Source: Treponema sp.
Lineage (GTDB): Bacteria; Spirochaetota; Spirochaetia; Treponematales; Breznakiellaceae
Length of the DNA: 6,103 nt
Assembly: GCA_031281685.1 (NCBI GenBank)
Contig: JAITFA010000032.1
Coordinates: 1-6,103 of the forward strand
Reading direction: 5' to 3'
Part shown: positions 1 to 6,086 of the stretch, piece by piece
Layout: each line of letters opens with the position of its first letter
Numbering within the stretch: the stretch's first letter is position 1
The notes under the pieces: generated by a model
Told to the model about the DNA's origin: nothing
What the model saw: the letters and a program-made list of their open reading frames with translations, nothing else
Databases searched by the model: none
Made by a program: the position numbers and the translations under genes

Positions 1-961
1 CTTTGAGCCGCGTGAAAAATCCCAGGGGCGTCCATTCAGTGGCAAAGAGCGCGAGTTCACCGCCAAGCGTGTCCTTTGTCGCGGGAAGGGCTGAAAGGTC
101 CATGGCAAGCGGCGCGTTCCAGCCGCCAAGTCCGACAAAATCACGCAGGTTCCAGTGCTGACTCTCCAGCGCGACCACCAGATCGGGCGGTATATCCCGC
201 GCCCGTAACGCGCCCAGGCTCGTATCCACGCACACGATGCGGAATGGCCGCGTCTCCCGCGTATGAACCGCAGGATCAGGCGCGAGGCGGTCTAACACCG
301 CGTCCAGCGATGGACCAGCGCCCAGCACGAGTACCGGCGCGTCGCTGAAACGCGCCGCAATCGCGTCAAAGCCAAGCGAATGGGCAAGCAGCGGGAGATT
401 GCGAACCGCGTTTCTGATATACAGCCGCCCCAGACGCGCCAGCGTCATAGCGTTACTCAGGTCTGTGAGCAAGTCCCGTTGTAGCGCAACGACCAGTTCC
501 TCATATAAAGCTGGAAAAAGCTGCCAGCCGCCGGTAAGCCGAAGCAGGTCCACGCGCCGGAACGTGCGGCTTCCCCAGCGTTTTTTAACAAAGGCGCGTA
601 AGGGCGCCACGCCGCGTCCCACAAACACAAGACAGAGGCGGGAATCGTTAAGCGCCCCGATCGCTTCACGCGCCAGCGTAAAGAGCTGTTCGTCAGCCTC
701 CACACAGAGAATCGCCGAATCCGCGTCAAGCCGCTCAAGCAGGCTCGCAAGCCCATACGCATACAGCGGCGACGGGCAGACATACAGGGTCTTACCCGAA
801 ACAGGCAGCGACGCCACCAAGCGTTCCGCCTGAGTAATCGGGTCTATACGTGAAAGAAGCGTCTTATTTTTGTAAAAGACAGAAAAGCCCCGGCGGGCGG
901 GAATCTGCCGGGGCGCGTCCTCACTGGAAGTATTGGGAATAAGCGTCGGAGAACCGATCAT
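1..961 (-). CDS. MAF/DUF115-family motility-associated glycosyltransferase, partial (3' end outside the window)
   Basis: I translated this frame by hand: 320 codons without a stop from ATG at 961-959 to the left edge, so the C-terminus is missing. Seen: the motif GAGPSLD at about residues 214-220, in the context APVLVLGAGPSLD, followed by CVDTSLGALRARDIPPDLVV at about 244-263. This nucleotide-binding-like core is typical of the MAF_flag10/DUF115 (MptE-like) family. An N-terminal segment, about residues 25-100 (GFSVFYKNKTLLSRIDP onward), also resembles these proteins. MAF proteins transfer nonulosonic acids such as pseudaminic or legionaminic acid to flagellin in the cytoplasm before export. 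That role here is inferred from the family. Start: a TAG lies in frame six codons upstream, and no other ATG, GTG or TTG occurs before about residue 48, inside the conserved part, so ATG 961 is the only good start. It overlaps the isomerase gene by 41 bp and has no clear Shine-Dalgarno, suggesting translational coupling. Confident in the family, less so in the substrate. Confidence 0.85.
   Translation of the reverse strand, partial: MIGSPTLIPNTSSEDAPRQIPARRGFSVFYKNKTLLSRIDPITQAERLVASLPVSGKTLYVCPSPLYAYGLASLLERLDADSAILCVEADEQLFTLAREAIGALNDSRLCLVFVGRGVAPLRAFVKKRWGSRTFRRVDLLRLTGGWQLFPALYEELVVALQRDLLTDLSNAMTLARLGRLYIRNAVRNLPLLAHSLGFDAIAARFSDAPVLVLGAGPSLDAVLDRLAPDPAVHTRETRPFRIVCVDTSLGALRARDIPPDLVVALESQHWNLRDFVGLGGWNAPLAMDLSALPATKDTLGGELALFATEWTPLGFFTRLK
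874..914 (-). terminator. Terminator-like hairpin with U-rich tail inside the start of the glycosyltransferase gene
   Basis: On the minus strand, GCCCCGGC (914-907) and GCCGGGGC (894-887) form a perfect 8-bp GC-only stem with a 12-nt loop. TTTTCTGTCTTTT follows immediately (886-874). It starts 7 bases after the isomerase stop codon, exactly where an intrinsic terminator would sit. However, it lies within codons about 16-30 of the overlapping glycosyltransferase frame, so full termination would cut that message. It may act as a partial terminator or attenuator, with ribosomes translating the overlap preventing hairpin formation. The structure is seen; the function is inferred. Confidence 0.5.
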
Positions 962-2495
962 CGAGTCTATCGCTGGCTAAAAAGTAGGAGCGCAGTGCCT
1001 GATTCATGGTGTTGCCAATCCAGTACGAGGAATATGACGACTCAACCGCCTCAATACTGGTCGAATCCAGCGCGGTTTCTGACACCGGATACAAAATCGC
1101 CACATAGCTTCCAATAACAATGGGCTGGGAAGGAGTGGCCACTGGCGTTGAAAACGCGGTCTGCCAGAAATTCTGGTCAGAAGCCACTGTGCCGGCGATA
1201 GAGGCGGCGTCGGACAGCGACGAAAGCGTGGTAAACAAACCCACATCGCCATAATTAAGCGGTACTGGACCAAAGCTTGTTTTTTCAAGCCCAGCCGCAG
1301 CGAGCGCCTCATCAAGACCCAGCGCCTTGATCGATGCGGCAAGCTCATTGGCGCGGTCAATATACCAGTCTTCAATACGGCCACGCTCAAAGTCCATCAT
1401 GTAAAGGCGTACCCGCGCATTGAGTGTGGTATCGCCCATGTCCGGCGCACGCGGCTCGTCCTCGGCGCGGAAAAACGCCCAGCCGGAAGAAAGCCTGATG
1501 AGCGGACTTAATTCACCCTTAGAAAGACCGAGCAGAGTTTCCCGATCCGCCTCATTGGGGATAATACTCATAAGCTCATAAGCCATCTTGATCCCCATAT
1601 CTCCGCCGGTTTCAGCGTAACTGTCCTGCGAATAATTCTTTGCCGCGTCCTCAAAAGTAGCGGTTCCATCCCGAACCGTGGTCAGAACCTGATTGGCTTC
1701 CCGTTCACTGGACGTAATCGTGATTTGCGAAAGATGCGTAACACGGAAGAGCGCGCTGTTTGAGCTAACATACGCGCTAAGCTCTGTTTCTGGATAGTCG
1801 TATAACGAAAAAAGCGCCATATCAAACGAGCGCTGCGGGGAAGCCATCTGGCTCATAAACGCCGCTTCGTTTGAAGATACTGGCAATGTGTTCACCATGT
1901 CGTTTGTGTACCGCGTTTCGGCAAGGCTGTTCTGGACATCACGGAACAACGCTCGCTGGGCCATGTTATCCATCTGGCGATATTTGAGACTGGAGAAGCG
2001 TCCGTTTTCCTGAAACTGGGGAAGCTGGGCTATTTCCCGATTGACCACATCCGCTGGCGCGACATAACCGGCTTTTTTCATCTCCTCAAGCTTTGCCATA
2101 TGAATTACGGTGTCCTCAAATGCGCTCCGCCATATCTGATACGTCAGAAAGATGTTACTGGCATCATAGCTGTCGCCATAGTAGTAACGGTACAGTTCCT
2201 CATACCCTTGCACCTGTTGCGTGAAGTAGTTCCCTGGAACCAGTGTGATGGGCGTCTTGTTGTACGAACCGAACTCCAATTCAACGCCCGCGCTGCTCAC
2301 GCCCGGAATAGCCGGAACCAGCACAAATGCGACAATCACGATAAGCAGGATTACCAATGTTCCGACAAACATGAACGGACGCTCTTTGAACCGGCGTTTC
2401 CAATCCGCAAGCGTGGAATTTTCATCCTTAGCCACCGGTTTTTTCGTTTTACCTTTTACTTCATCTTCTTTTTTGTTATTTGCTTTGAAAGCCAT
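921..2495 (-). CDS. Membrane-anchored SurA/PpiD-like parvulin-type peptidyl-prolyl cis-trans isomerase
   Basis: A 524-residue protein expected to help proteins fold after export by isomerising prolyl bonds. Residues 1-40 are very basic and hydrophilic (cytoplasmic tail). Residues 41-63 are one strong hydrophobic helix (MFVGTLVILLIVIVAFVLV) without a cleavage site, so it is probably a signal anchor with the bulk in the periplasm. Residues about 80-250 match the general make-up of a SurA_N-type chaperone segment. Residues about 251-345 form a PPIC (rotamase) domain, with FEDAAKNYSQD at 281-291, GGDMG at 297-301 and GELSPLIRLSSGWAFF at 327-342. Residues about 395-475 (AFSTPVATPSQPIVIGSYVA) look like the degenerate closing repeat seen in PpiD-like proteins. 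The start is supported by GAGGT 5 bases upstream of ATG. The downstream glycosyltransferase overlaps the last 41 bp. PpiD-like is the best description; no one-to-one orthologue is claimed, and catalytic activity is not certain. Confidence 0.88.
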   Translation of the reverse strand: MAFKANNKKEDEVKGKTKKPVAKDENSTLADWKRRFKERPFMFVGTLVILLIVIVAFVLVPAIPGVSSAGVELEFGSYNKTPITLVPGNYFTQQVQGYEELYRYYYGDSYDASNIFLTYQIWRSAFEDTVIHMAKLEEMKKAGYVAPADVVNREIAQLPQFQENGRFSSLKYRQMDNMAQRALFRDVQNSLAETRYTNDMVNTLPVSSNEAAFMSQMASPQRSFDMALFSLYDYPETELSAYVSSNSALFRVTHLSQITITSSEREANQVLTTVRDGTATFEDAAKNYSQDSYAETGGDMGIKMAYELMSIIPNEADRETLLGLSKGELSPLIRLSSGWAFFRAEDEPRAPDMGDTTLNARVRLYMMDFERGRIEDWYIDRANELAASIKALGLDEALAAAGLEKTSFGPVPLNYGDVGLFTTLSSLSDAASIAGTVASDQNFWQTAFSTPVATPSQPIVIGSYVAILYPVSETALDSTSIEAVESSYSSYWIGNTMNQALRSYFLASDRLDDRFSDAYSQYFQ

Positions 2496-2500
2496 AGTGT

Positions 2501-2505
2501 ACCTC
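2501..2505 (-). promoter_or_regulatory. Ribosome-binding site of the isomerase gene
   Basis: On the minus strand the sequence reads AAAGAGGTACACT then ATG. GAGGT (2505-2501) complements the 16S rRNA 3' end and lies 5 bases before the ATG at 2495. This fixes the start of the isomerase. Confidence 0.75.
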
Positions 2506-2512
2506 TTTCTTC

Positions 2513-2541
2513 ACCCTAGCATGAACACGCGCTTGAATCAA
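2513..2541 (-). promoter_or_regulatory. Possible sigma-70 promoter for the isomerase/glycosyltransferase unit
   Basis: Minus strand: TTGATT (2541-2536, 4 of 6 to the -35 consensus), a 17-bp spacer, then TAGGGT (2518-2513, 3 of 6), preceded by TGC, an extended -10 TGn. It would start transcription only about 10 bases before the Shine-Dalgarno. The match is weak. A TTGACT at 2560-2555 is a better -35 hexamer but has no good -10 at the right distance. Confidence 0.25.
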
Positions 2542-2581
2542 TGCGTCTGTTGAGAGTCAAAGCCCTCTTTTGCTGTTTGTT

Positions 2582-2592
2582 TATCACTGATA
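2582..2592. promoter_or_regulatory. Small palindrome, possible operator between divergent genes
   Basis: TATCA-C-TGATA is a perfect 5-1-5 palindrome located 10 bases before the alanyl-tRNA editing gene and next to its Shine-Dalgarno. Read on the minus strand, the site is CTATCAGTGATA, the same 12 bases as the core of the classical tet operator (recalled from knowledge, not searched). A TetR-type repressor site is possible, but a palindrome this short can occur by chance and no regulator gene is in the window. Confidence 0.2.
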
Positions 2593-2602
2593 GATTAGGA
2601 CA

Positions 2603-3820
2603 ATGAACACTGAACGGCTTTATTACGACATCCATGATAGCGGCATCCATGTTGTCGCTATTCTGGAAATCCGTCCGTTTAAGGACAAAACAGCGATTAT
2701 CCTTGACAAAACCATTTTTTACCCAGAGGGTGGTGGTCAAAGCGGTGATCGCGGCGCGATTAACGGTGCGCCTCTGCTTGATACGAGGGAAGAGGGCGGC
2801 GAGATTCTCCACTTGGTGTCAGAGGCGGATGGCGCGACACTCAAAACCGGCGTTGTGGAACTCACGCTTGACTCGCGGCGGCGCAGGGACTTTAGCGCCC
2901 AGCATACGGCGCAGCACCTTTTGTCCGGGACCATACTGCGGCTCACTGGAAAGCCTACGCTGTCCATGCGCTTGGGCGAAGAGGTAAACACGATTGATGT
3001 GGATACGCCTGAGCTTACCAAAGAAACGCTGCTTCAGGTCGAGGAGATGGTTACAGACGCTATTGAAAGAAACTGTCCGCTTATAACACACCTCTGTCCG
3101 CCGGAGAATGTGGCTGATTTTCCCCTGCGGAAGGTCCCGCCCCAAGGCGAAGAGCTGATCCGCGTGATAGAGATTCAGGGCAATGACTTTTCGCCCTGCT
3201 GTGGAACCCATCTCAGAAGCACTGGCGAAATCGGTATGCTCCGTATACTTGGCGCGGAAAAGTACAAGGGCATGACCCGTGTTTCGTTTATCGCGGGAAG
3301 GCGTGTCTTGAACGACAGCCGTCTTCTGCGGAACAACGCCGATATTGTTTCCCGCGCCCTCAAGGTTCCGGTCGCGGAAACCGCTCAAGCCACGCTTGCC
3401 TTGCTTGAAAAGGCTGGCGCTCTTGAACGCCGTGTCAAAACGCTGGAAGAAACGCTCGCCACGCTCAAGGCAACGGAACTCTTACAAAAAGCCGGTATCT
3501 TGACTGAGGGAGTGACGCCAGCGCCGGGCATACTGGCGCTGAGTCTCCCAGACGCTGACATTGATGAGGCGCTACGCATAGGCCGCGCTGCCCAGAAGCT
3601 GTGCGGCATACCGCTCGTGTTTGCTTCGCCAAAGGACGCCAAATTCGCCGCATTCTGTTCAGCCAAAGGCATTGACATACGTCCCATACTGAAACCAGCG
3701 ATGGAAGCAAACAAAGGGCGTGGTGGCGGCGGTCCCTCGTTTTTTCAGGGCATGTTTTCCACAGCGCAGGAGCTTGCGGCTTTTATGGCCGCGCTCACGC
3801 TTCCTAACGCTCCTCCCTGA
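2603..3820 (+). CDS. Alanyl-tRNA editing protein, long AlaX form (AlaX-L) with C-terminal DHHA1-like domain
   Basis: A 405-residue stand-alone trans-editing enzyme: it hydrolyses Ser-tRNA(Ala), and possibly Gly-tRNA(Ala), made in error by alanyl-tRNA synthetase, in the cytoplasm. It lacks the aminoacylation domain. Seen: an N-terminal beta-barrel part with PEGGGQSGDRG at 41-51; zinc ligands H101 and H105 in HTAQHLL; and the second zinc pair in CCGTH (C199 and H203) of the threonyl/alanyl-tRNA synthetase second additional domain. A helical, probably coiled-coil stretch lies at about 262-296, then a DHHA1-like domain at about 300-400 ending in NKGRGGGGPSFFQG (370-383), the glycine-rich tRNA-contact signature. 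All four expected zinc ligands are present and the length fits long AlaX proteins. Start: ATG with AGGA (2597-2600) only 2 bases upstream, a tight spacing; no better start is seen. It is transcribed alone, divergent from the isomerase and convergent with the permeases. Confidence 0.92.
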   Translation: MNTERLYYDIHDSGIHVVAILEIRPFKDKTAIILDKTIFYPEGGGQSGDRGAINGAPLLDTREEGGEILHLVSEADGATLKTGVVELTLDSRRRRDFSAQHTAQHLLSGTILRLTGKPTLSMRLGEEVNTIDVDTPELTKETLLQVEEMVTDAIERNCPLITHLCPPENVADFPLRKVPPQGEELIRVIEIQGNDFSPCCGTHLRSTGEIGMLRILGAEKYKGMTRVSFIAGRRVLNDSRLLRNNADIVSRALKVPVAETAQATLALLEKAGALERRVKTLEETLATLKATELLQKAGILTEGVTPAPGILALSLPDADIDEALRIGRAAQKLCGIPLVFASPKDAKFAAFCSAKGIDIRPILKPAMEANKGRGGGGPSFFQGMFSTAQELAAFMAALTLPNAPP

Positions 3821-4751
3821 AATACGGGTTGCCTAGGCTGGCAGGAGCCTGATACTCCTTCTTTTTCCGCAGCGTAATGAGGATCAGCACAAGAATTGTG
3901 GCAATGTAGGGAATCATATCGAGTAACTGAGGGTAGAACACGATCTTTTTACCCAGTATCACCAGGTTGATATTCTGAAACTTGAAACCAATCCCCTTGA
4001 GTGCGCCGAATATATACGCGGCAAAGATCGCCTTGAGAGGGTTCCATGTGCTGAAGATGATGAGCGCAACCGCGATCCAACCCGCGCCCGCAGTGATGTT
4101 CTCCTGCCAGCGCGGTACAAATACCAGCGAAAGGTAAGCCCCGCCCAAGCCGCAGAGAAAGCCGCCACCGCAGATGTGCAGATACTTGTAGAGCGAGACT
4201 GGTATGCCGGAGGCGTCGGCCACGGCAGGGTTTTCGCCCACTGTCCGTGCGTTCAACCCGGCGCGGGTGTATTGGAAGTTGCAGTAGAGCGCGTCTCCGA
4301 GAACCATGCCTGCCAGCACATAAACGCTCTGCTGGAAAAAGATGGGGCCGATAACGGGGATGCGGCTCAGAAGCGGCACAGACACTGGCGCGAATGCCTG
4401 ACTGATCGCGTCAGGCAGGGGATGGCCGGAGAGGTTCTTGCCCAGAAAGCCTGATACGCCAGTGCCAAAGATGGTGAGGATGAGACCGGTAACCACCTGA
4501 TTGCCGCGGAGCGTTACCGTGATGACAGCGTAGATGAGTGCGCCGCCCGCGCCAGCGAGACCCGCAGCACAGACCGCCGCCATAGGATTTGCCGTGGACA
4601 GCGCCGCTGAAAAACCCAAGGATGCGCCAAGAAGCATCATACCCTCAATACCCAGGTTCATGTTGCCGACTTTTTCGCAGAGTATGCCGCCAAGCACCGC
4701 GAACAGGATATGGGTTCCCATCTGCACGGCAGTTTGTAAAAAGGGTATCAT
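3804..4751 (-). CDS. ABC transporter permease, nucleoside/riboflavin (BmpA-type) system, second permease subunit
   Basis: A 315-residue, very hydrophobic inner-membrane protein with roughly 8-10 predicted helices. Hallmarks of the BPD_transp_2 permeases of the YufQ/PnrE/RfuD group: VGNMNLGIEGMMLLGA at 28-43 and, in a cytoplasmic loop, TRAGLNARTVGENP at 162-175 followed by ADASGI, the presumed coupling segment for the ATPase, then GWIAVALIIFSTWNPL at 224-239. It pairs with the upstream permease to form the transport channel. Its ATG (4751-4749) overlaps the stop of the first permease in an ATGA junction, so the two are translationally coupled, and a strong AAGGAAGG site precedes it. Its 3' end overlaps the convergent alanyl-tRNA editing gene by 17 bp. 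Substrate (purine nucleoside, riboflavin or other) cannot be told from the permease alone. Confidence 0.9.
   Translation of the reverse strand: MIPFLQTAVQMGTHILFAVLGGILCEKVGNMNLGIEGMMLLGASLGFSAALSTANPMAAVCAAGLAGAGGALIYAVITVTLRGNQVVTGLILTIFGTGVSGFLGKNLSGHPLPDAISQAFAPVSVPLLSRIPVIGPIFFQQSVYVLAGMVLGDALYCNFQYTRAGLNARTVGENPAVADASGIPVSLYKYLHICGGGFLCGLGGAYLSLVFVPRWQENITAGAGWIAVALIIFSTWNPLKAIFAAYIFGALKGIGFKFQNINLVILGKKIVFYPQLLDMIPYIATILVLILITLRKKKEYQAPASLGNPYFREER
3843..3866 (+). terminator. Possible weak terminator for the alanyl-tRNA editing gene
   Basis: Plus strand: AGGAG (3843-3847), a 7-base loop and CTCCT (3855-3859), then TCTTTTT to 3866. It lies 23 bases after the editing gene's stop codon and inside the coding end of the convergent permease gene. 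The stem is only 5 bp, so this is tentative. Confidence 0.25.
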
Positions 4752-5815
4752 TGTTTCCTTCCTTTATAACTGGAACTAAACACCAGACGATAGCGCAGGA
4801 AGAACTCGCTTCCCAGCACAAAGAAGATGATGATCCCCTGTAAAACGCTTGAGATGGACGCTGGTATTTTTAAAGAGCTTTGCAGGAACGCGCCGCCCTG
4901 TATAAGCATGGAAAACAGAAAAGAGACCACGACAATAGCCGGCGGACTCAGGCGGGCAAGCCATGTTGTGATAACCGCGGTAAAGCCCAAGCCGCCTGAT
5001 AACTGCTCGGAAAGGGAACGCTCCACAGCGGAAGCCTGCATCATACCGGCGACGCCGCAAAGCCCGCCGCTCAACATGATAGCGATGATCGTGATACGCA
5101 GCACATTCATGCCTGCGTAACGCGCCGTGGCTTCGCTTTCTCCCAGCACATCAATCTCATAACCCAGCTTTGTTTTCCTGATGAGCAGATACACGAGGGT
5201 ACACAGAAGCAGCGTAATGATCCAGCCCGCGTGGATCCCCAGCACATTCGGCAGTATCGCGTTTTCGCTGAACGGCGCGATCTTCGGGAAACCGCTGGCC
5301 GCCGGATCTTTCCACGGCCCATATTGGAGATATGAGACCCACTTAGCCGCCATGTAGTTCAGCATCAGCGTAACCAGTGTCTCGCTTGTCCCGAACCGCG
5401 CCTTGAGCAGGGCTGGAATGAGAGCCCATGCGCCAGCAAACACAAAGGCTGTGGCGAACATGGCCGGAAGCAGGAGCGGCGCGGGGAGGGTAGGGAAGGT
5501 AAACGCAATAAGCGCAGCTCCATAAGCGCCAATGAAAAACTGCCCCTCGCCGCCGATGTTCCAGAACTTCATGCGAAACGCGACGGCTGTTCCCAGAGAA
5601 AGCGTGGCGAGCGGAATAGCCTTATTCACCGTTTCTCTGAACCGGTACGCCGTACCCAAAGAACCGGTTACCAACCGCTCATACACATCAAGCGGGTTAT
5701 ACCCCATAAACAGCATGATGAGCGCCGAAGCGACGAGCGCGATAAGTACCGCTGTGATTCGCAATAAGTTTTCCCTCAGCGACGAGGCTTCACTTCTAGT
5801 TATGATTCTTACCAT
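4748..5815 (-). CDS. ABC transporter permease, nucleoside/riboflavin (BmpA-type) system, first permease subunit
   Basis: A 355-residue multi-helix inner-membrane permease of the YufP/PnrD/RfuC group (BPD_transp_2). With the start at 5815, a short basic cytoplasmic N-terminus (MVRIITRSEASSLRENLLR) leads into helix 1 (about 20-38). Then come GYNPLDVY (38-45), the family motif FWNIGGEGQFFIGA (84-97), and KTKLGYEIDVLGESEATARY (214-233), the cytoplasmic coupling loop. IIFFVLGSEFFLRYRL closes the protein. The start is uncertain. In-frame TTG at 5875 and ATG at 5845 would add 20 or 10 residues unlike the family and have no Shine-Dalgarno. ATG 5815 fits the usual N-terminus but also lacks one. TTG 5764 has AGGGA 7 bases upstream but would delete the basic N-terminus. 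It is the first gene of a two-permease unit; the ATPase and binding protein are not seen in the window. Confidence 0.88.
   Translation of the reverse strand: MVRIITRSEASSLRENLLRITAVLIALVASALIMLFMGYNPLDVYERLVTGSLGTAYRFRETVNKAIPLATLSLGTAVAFRMKFWNIGGEGQFFIGAYGAALIAFTFPTLPAPLLLPAMFATAFVFAGAWALIPALLKARFGTSETLVTLMLNYMAAKWVSYLQYGPWKDPAASGFPKIAPFSENAILPNVLGIHAGWIITLLLCTLVYLLIRKTKLGYEIDVLGESEATARYAGMNVLRITIIAIMLSGGLCGVAGMMQASAVERSLSEQLSGGLGFTAVITTWLARLSPPAIVVVSFLFSMLIQGGAFLQSSLKIPASISSVLQGIIIFFVLGSEFFLRYRLVFSSSYKGRKQ
4757..4764 (-). promoter_or_regulatory. Strong ribosome-binding site of the second permease
   Basis: The minus strand reads AAGGAAGG, then AAACA and ATG at 4751. It lies inside the last codons of the first permease (tail GRKQ), so the site is embedded in coding sequence and supports coupled translation from the ATGA overlap. 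Confidence 0.75.
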
Positions 5816-5913
5816 ACAATACGATATAGTACGATACGATGCCATGGAGAAATCTTCAACCCCGCTGTCCGGCAATTCGCAATAAGAATTCTTTACTTAT
5901 AATTATTTTATGC

Positions 5914-5942
5914 TTGACTCAAAGATACATTTTGTTTATATT
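5914..5942 (+). promoter_or_regulatory. Strong promoter-like sequence reading rightwards, away from the permeases
   Basis: TTGACT (5914-5919, 5 of 6), a 17-bp spacer, then TATATT (5937-5942, 5 of 6). This is the best sigma-70-type match in the window. Transcription would begin near 5949 and run through the inverted repeat towards a gene or small RNA at or beyond the right edge. Because the area is AT-rich, chance matches are more likely, so confidence is moderate. Confidence 0.45.
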
Positions 5943-5950
5943 TATCTCAA
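5922..5950 (-). promoter_or_regulatory. Candidate promoter of the permease genes
   Basis: Minus strand: TTGAGA (5950-5945, 5 of 6), a 17-bp spacer, then TATCTT (5927-5922, 4 of 6), placing the transcript start near 5915, about 100 bases before the preferred permease start. It overlaps the opposite-facing promoter almost completely, so the two would compete. An alternative, TTGAGT (5922-5917) with TATAAG (5901-5896), has a poor 15-bp spacer. Confidence 0.4.
5926..5940 (+). repeat. Third, degenerate copy of the TACAYTTTGTT motif
   Basis: TACATTTTGTTTATA here matches TACACTTTGTTTATT at 6076-6090 at 13 of 15 positions, in the same orientation. It falls within the spacers of both candidate promoters, a position where a bound protein would block transcription. 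Recurrence of the motif is seen; an operator role is inferred. Confidence 0.35.
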
Positions 5951-5979
5951 TACCTAGCAGTTAGCTGTCAGATTTTTTG

Positions 5980-5993
5980 AACAAAGTGTACAA
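5980..5993 (+). repeat. Left arm of a 14-bp perfect inverted repeat
   Basis: AACAAAGTGTACAA, followed by AGGG. Its reverse complement occurs perfectly at 6073-6086. The arms are separated by 79 bp. The inner flank of both arms is GGG when read in the same direction, with one extra A here, so similarity reaches about 17 bases with one indel. Confidence 0.7.
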
Positions 5994-6072
5994 AGGGTGA
6001 GCAACATTCTTTCTGTAGTTTATGTAAAAAAGTAGATCATGTTATGAATTCCTAGTTGTTGCCGCTAATCCC

Positions 6073-6086
6073 TTGTACACTTTGTT
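6073..6086 (-). repeat. Right arm of the 14-bp perfect inverted repeat
   Basis: The plus strand reads TTGTACACTTTGTT, preceded by CCC. It is the exact reverse complement of 5980-5993. Outer boundaries span 107 bp. No target-site duplication is visible outside the arms (GATTTTTTG on the left, TATTAACC on the right), and no transposase frame lies between them. Confidence 0.7.

Noticed and set aside
76..348. A 90-codon plus-strand open frame
   Set aside because: It is antisense to the GAGPSLD region of the glycosyltransferase, and its protein is Pro/Arg-rich low-complexity sequence.
399..833. A 144-codon plus-strand open frame, and a 108-codon minus frame at 457-783
   Set aside because: Both overlap the MAF glycosyltransferase frame, whose translation has recognisable family motifs. 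Theirs are rich in Arg/Ser with no recognisable domain, as expected from shadows of a GC-rich gene.
2100..2553. Two plus-strand frames (2100-2519 and 2245-2553) antisense to the isomerase N-terminus
   Set aside because: Hydrophobic stretches arise from the complement of the signal-anchor helix. There is no ribosome-binding site or domain, and the sense frame is clearly the gene.
2819..3388. A 189-codon minus-strand frame inside the alanyl-tRNA editing gene
   Set aside because: Long, but entirely antisense to a gene with intact zinc-binding motifs. The predicted protein shows no family feature.
5532..5885. A 117-codon plus-strand frame antisense to the first permease
   Set aside because: It overlaps the conserved FWNIGGEGQ region of the permease and has no recognisable domain.
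5980..6086. Insertion sequence or transposon bounded by the inverted repeat
   Set aside because: Only 107 bp, with no transposase frame and no target-site duplication. Retained only as one alternative explanation.
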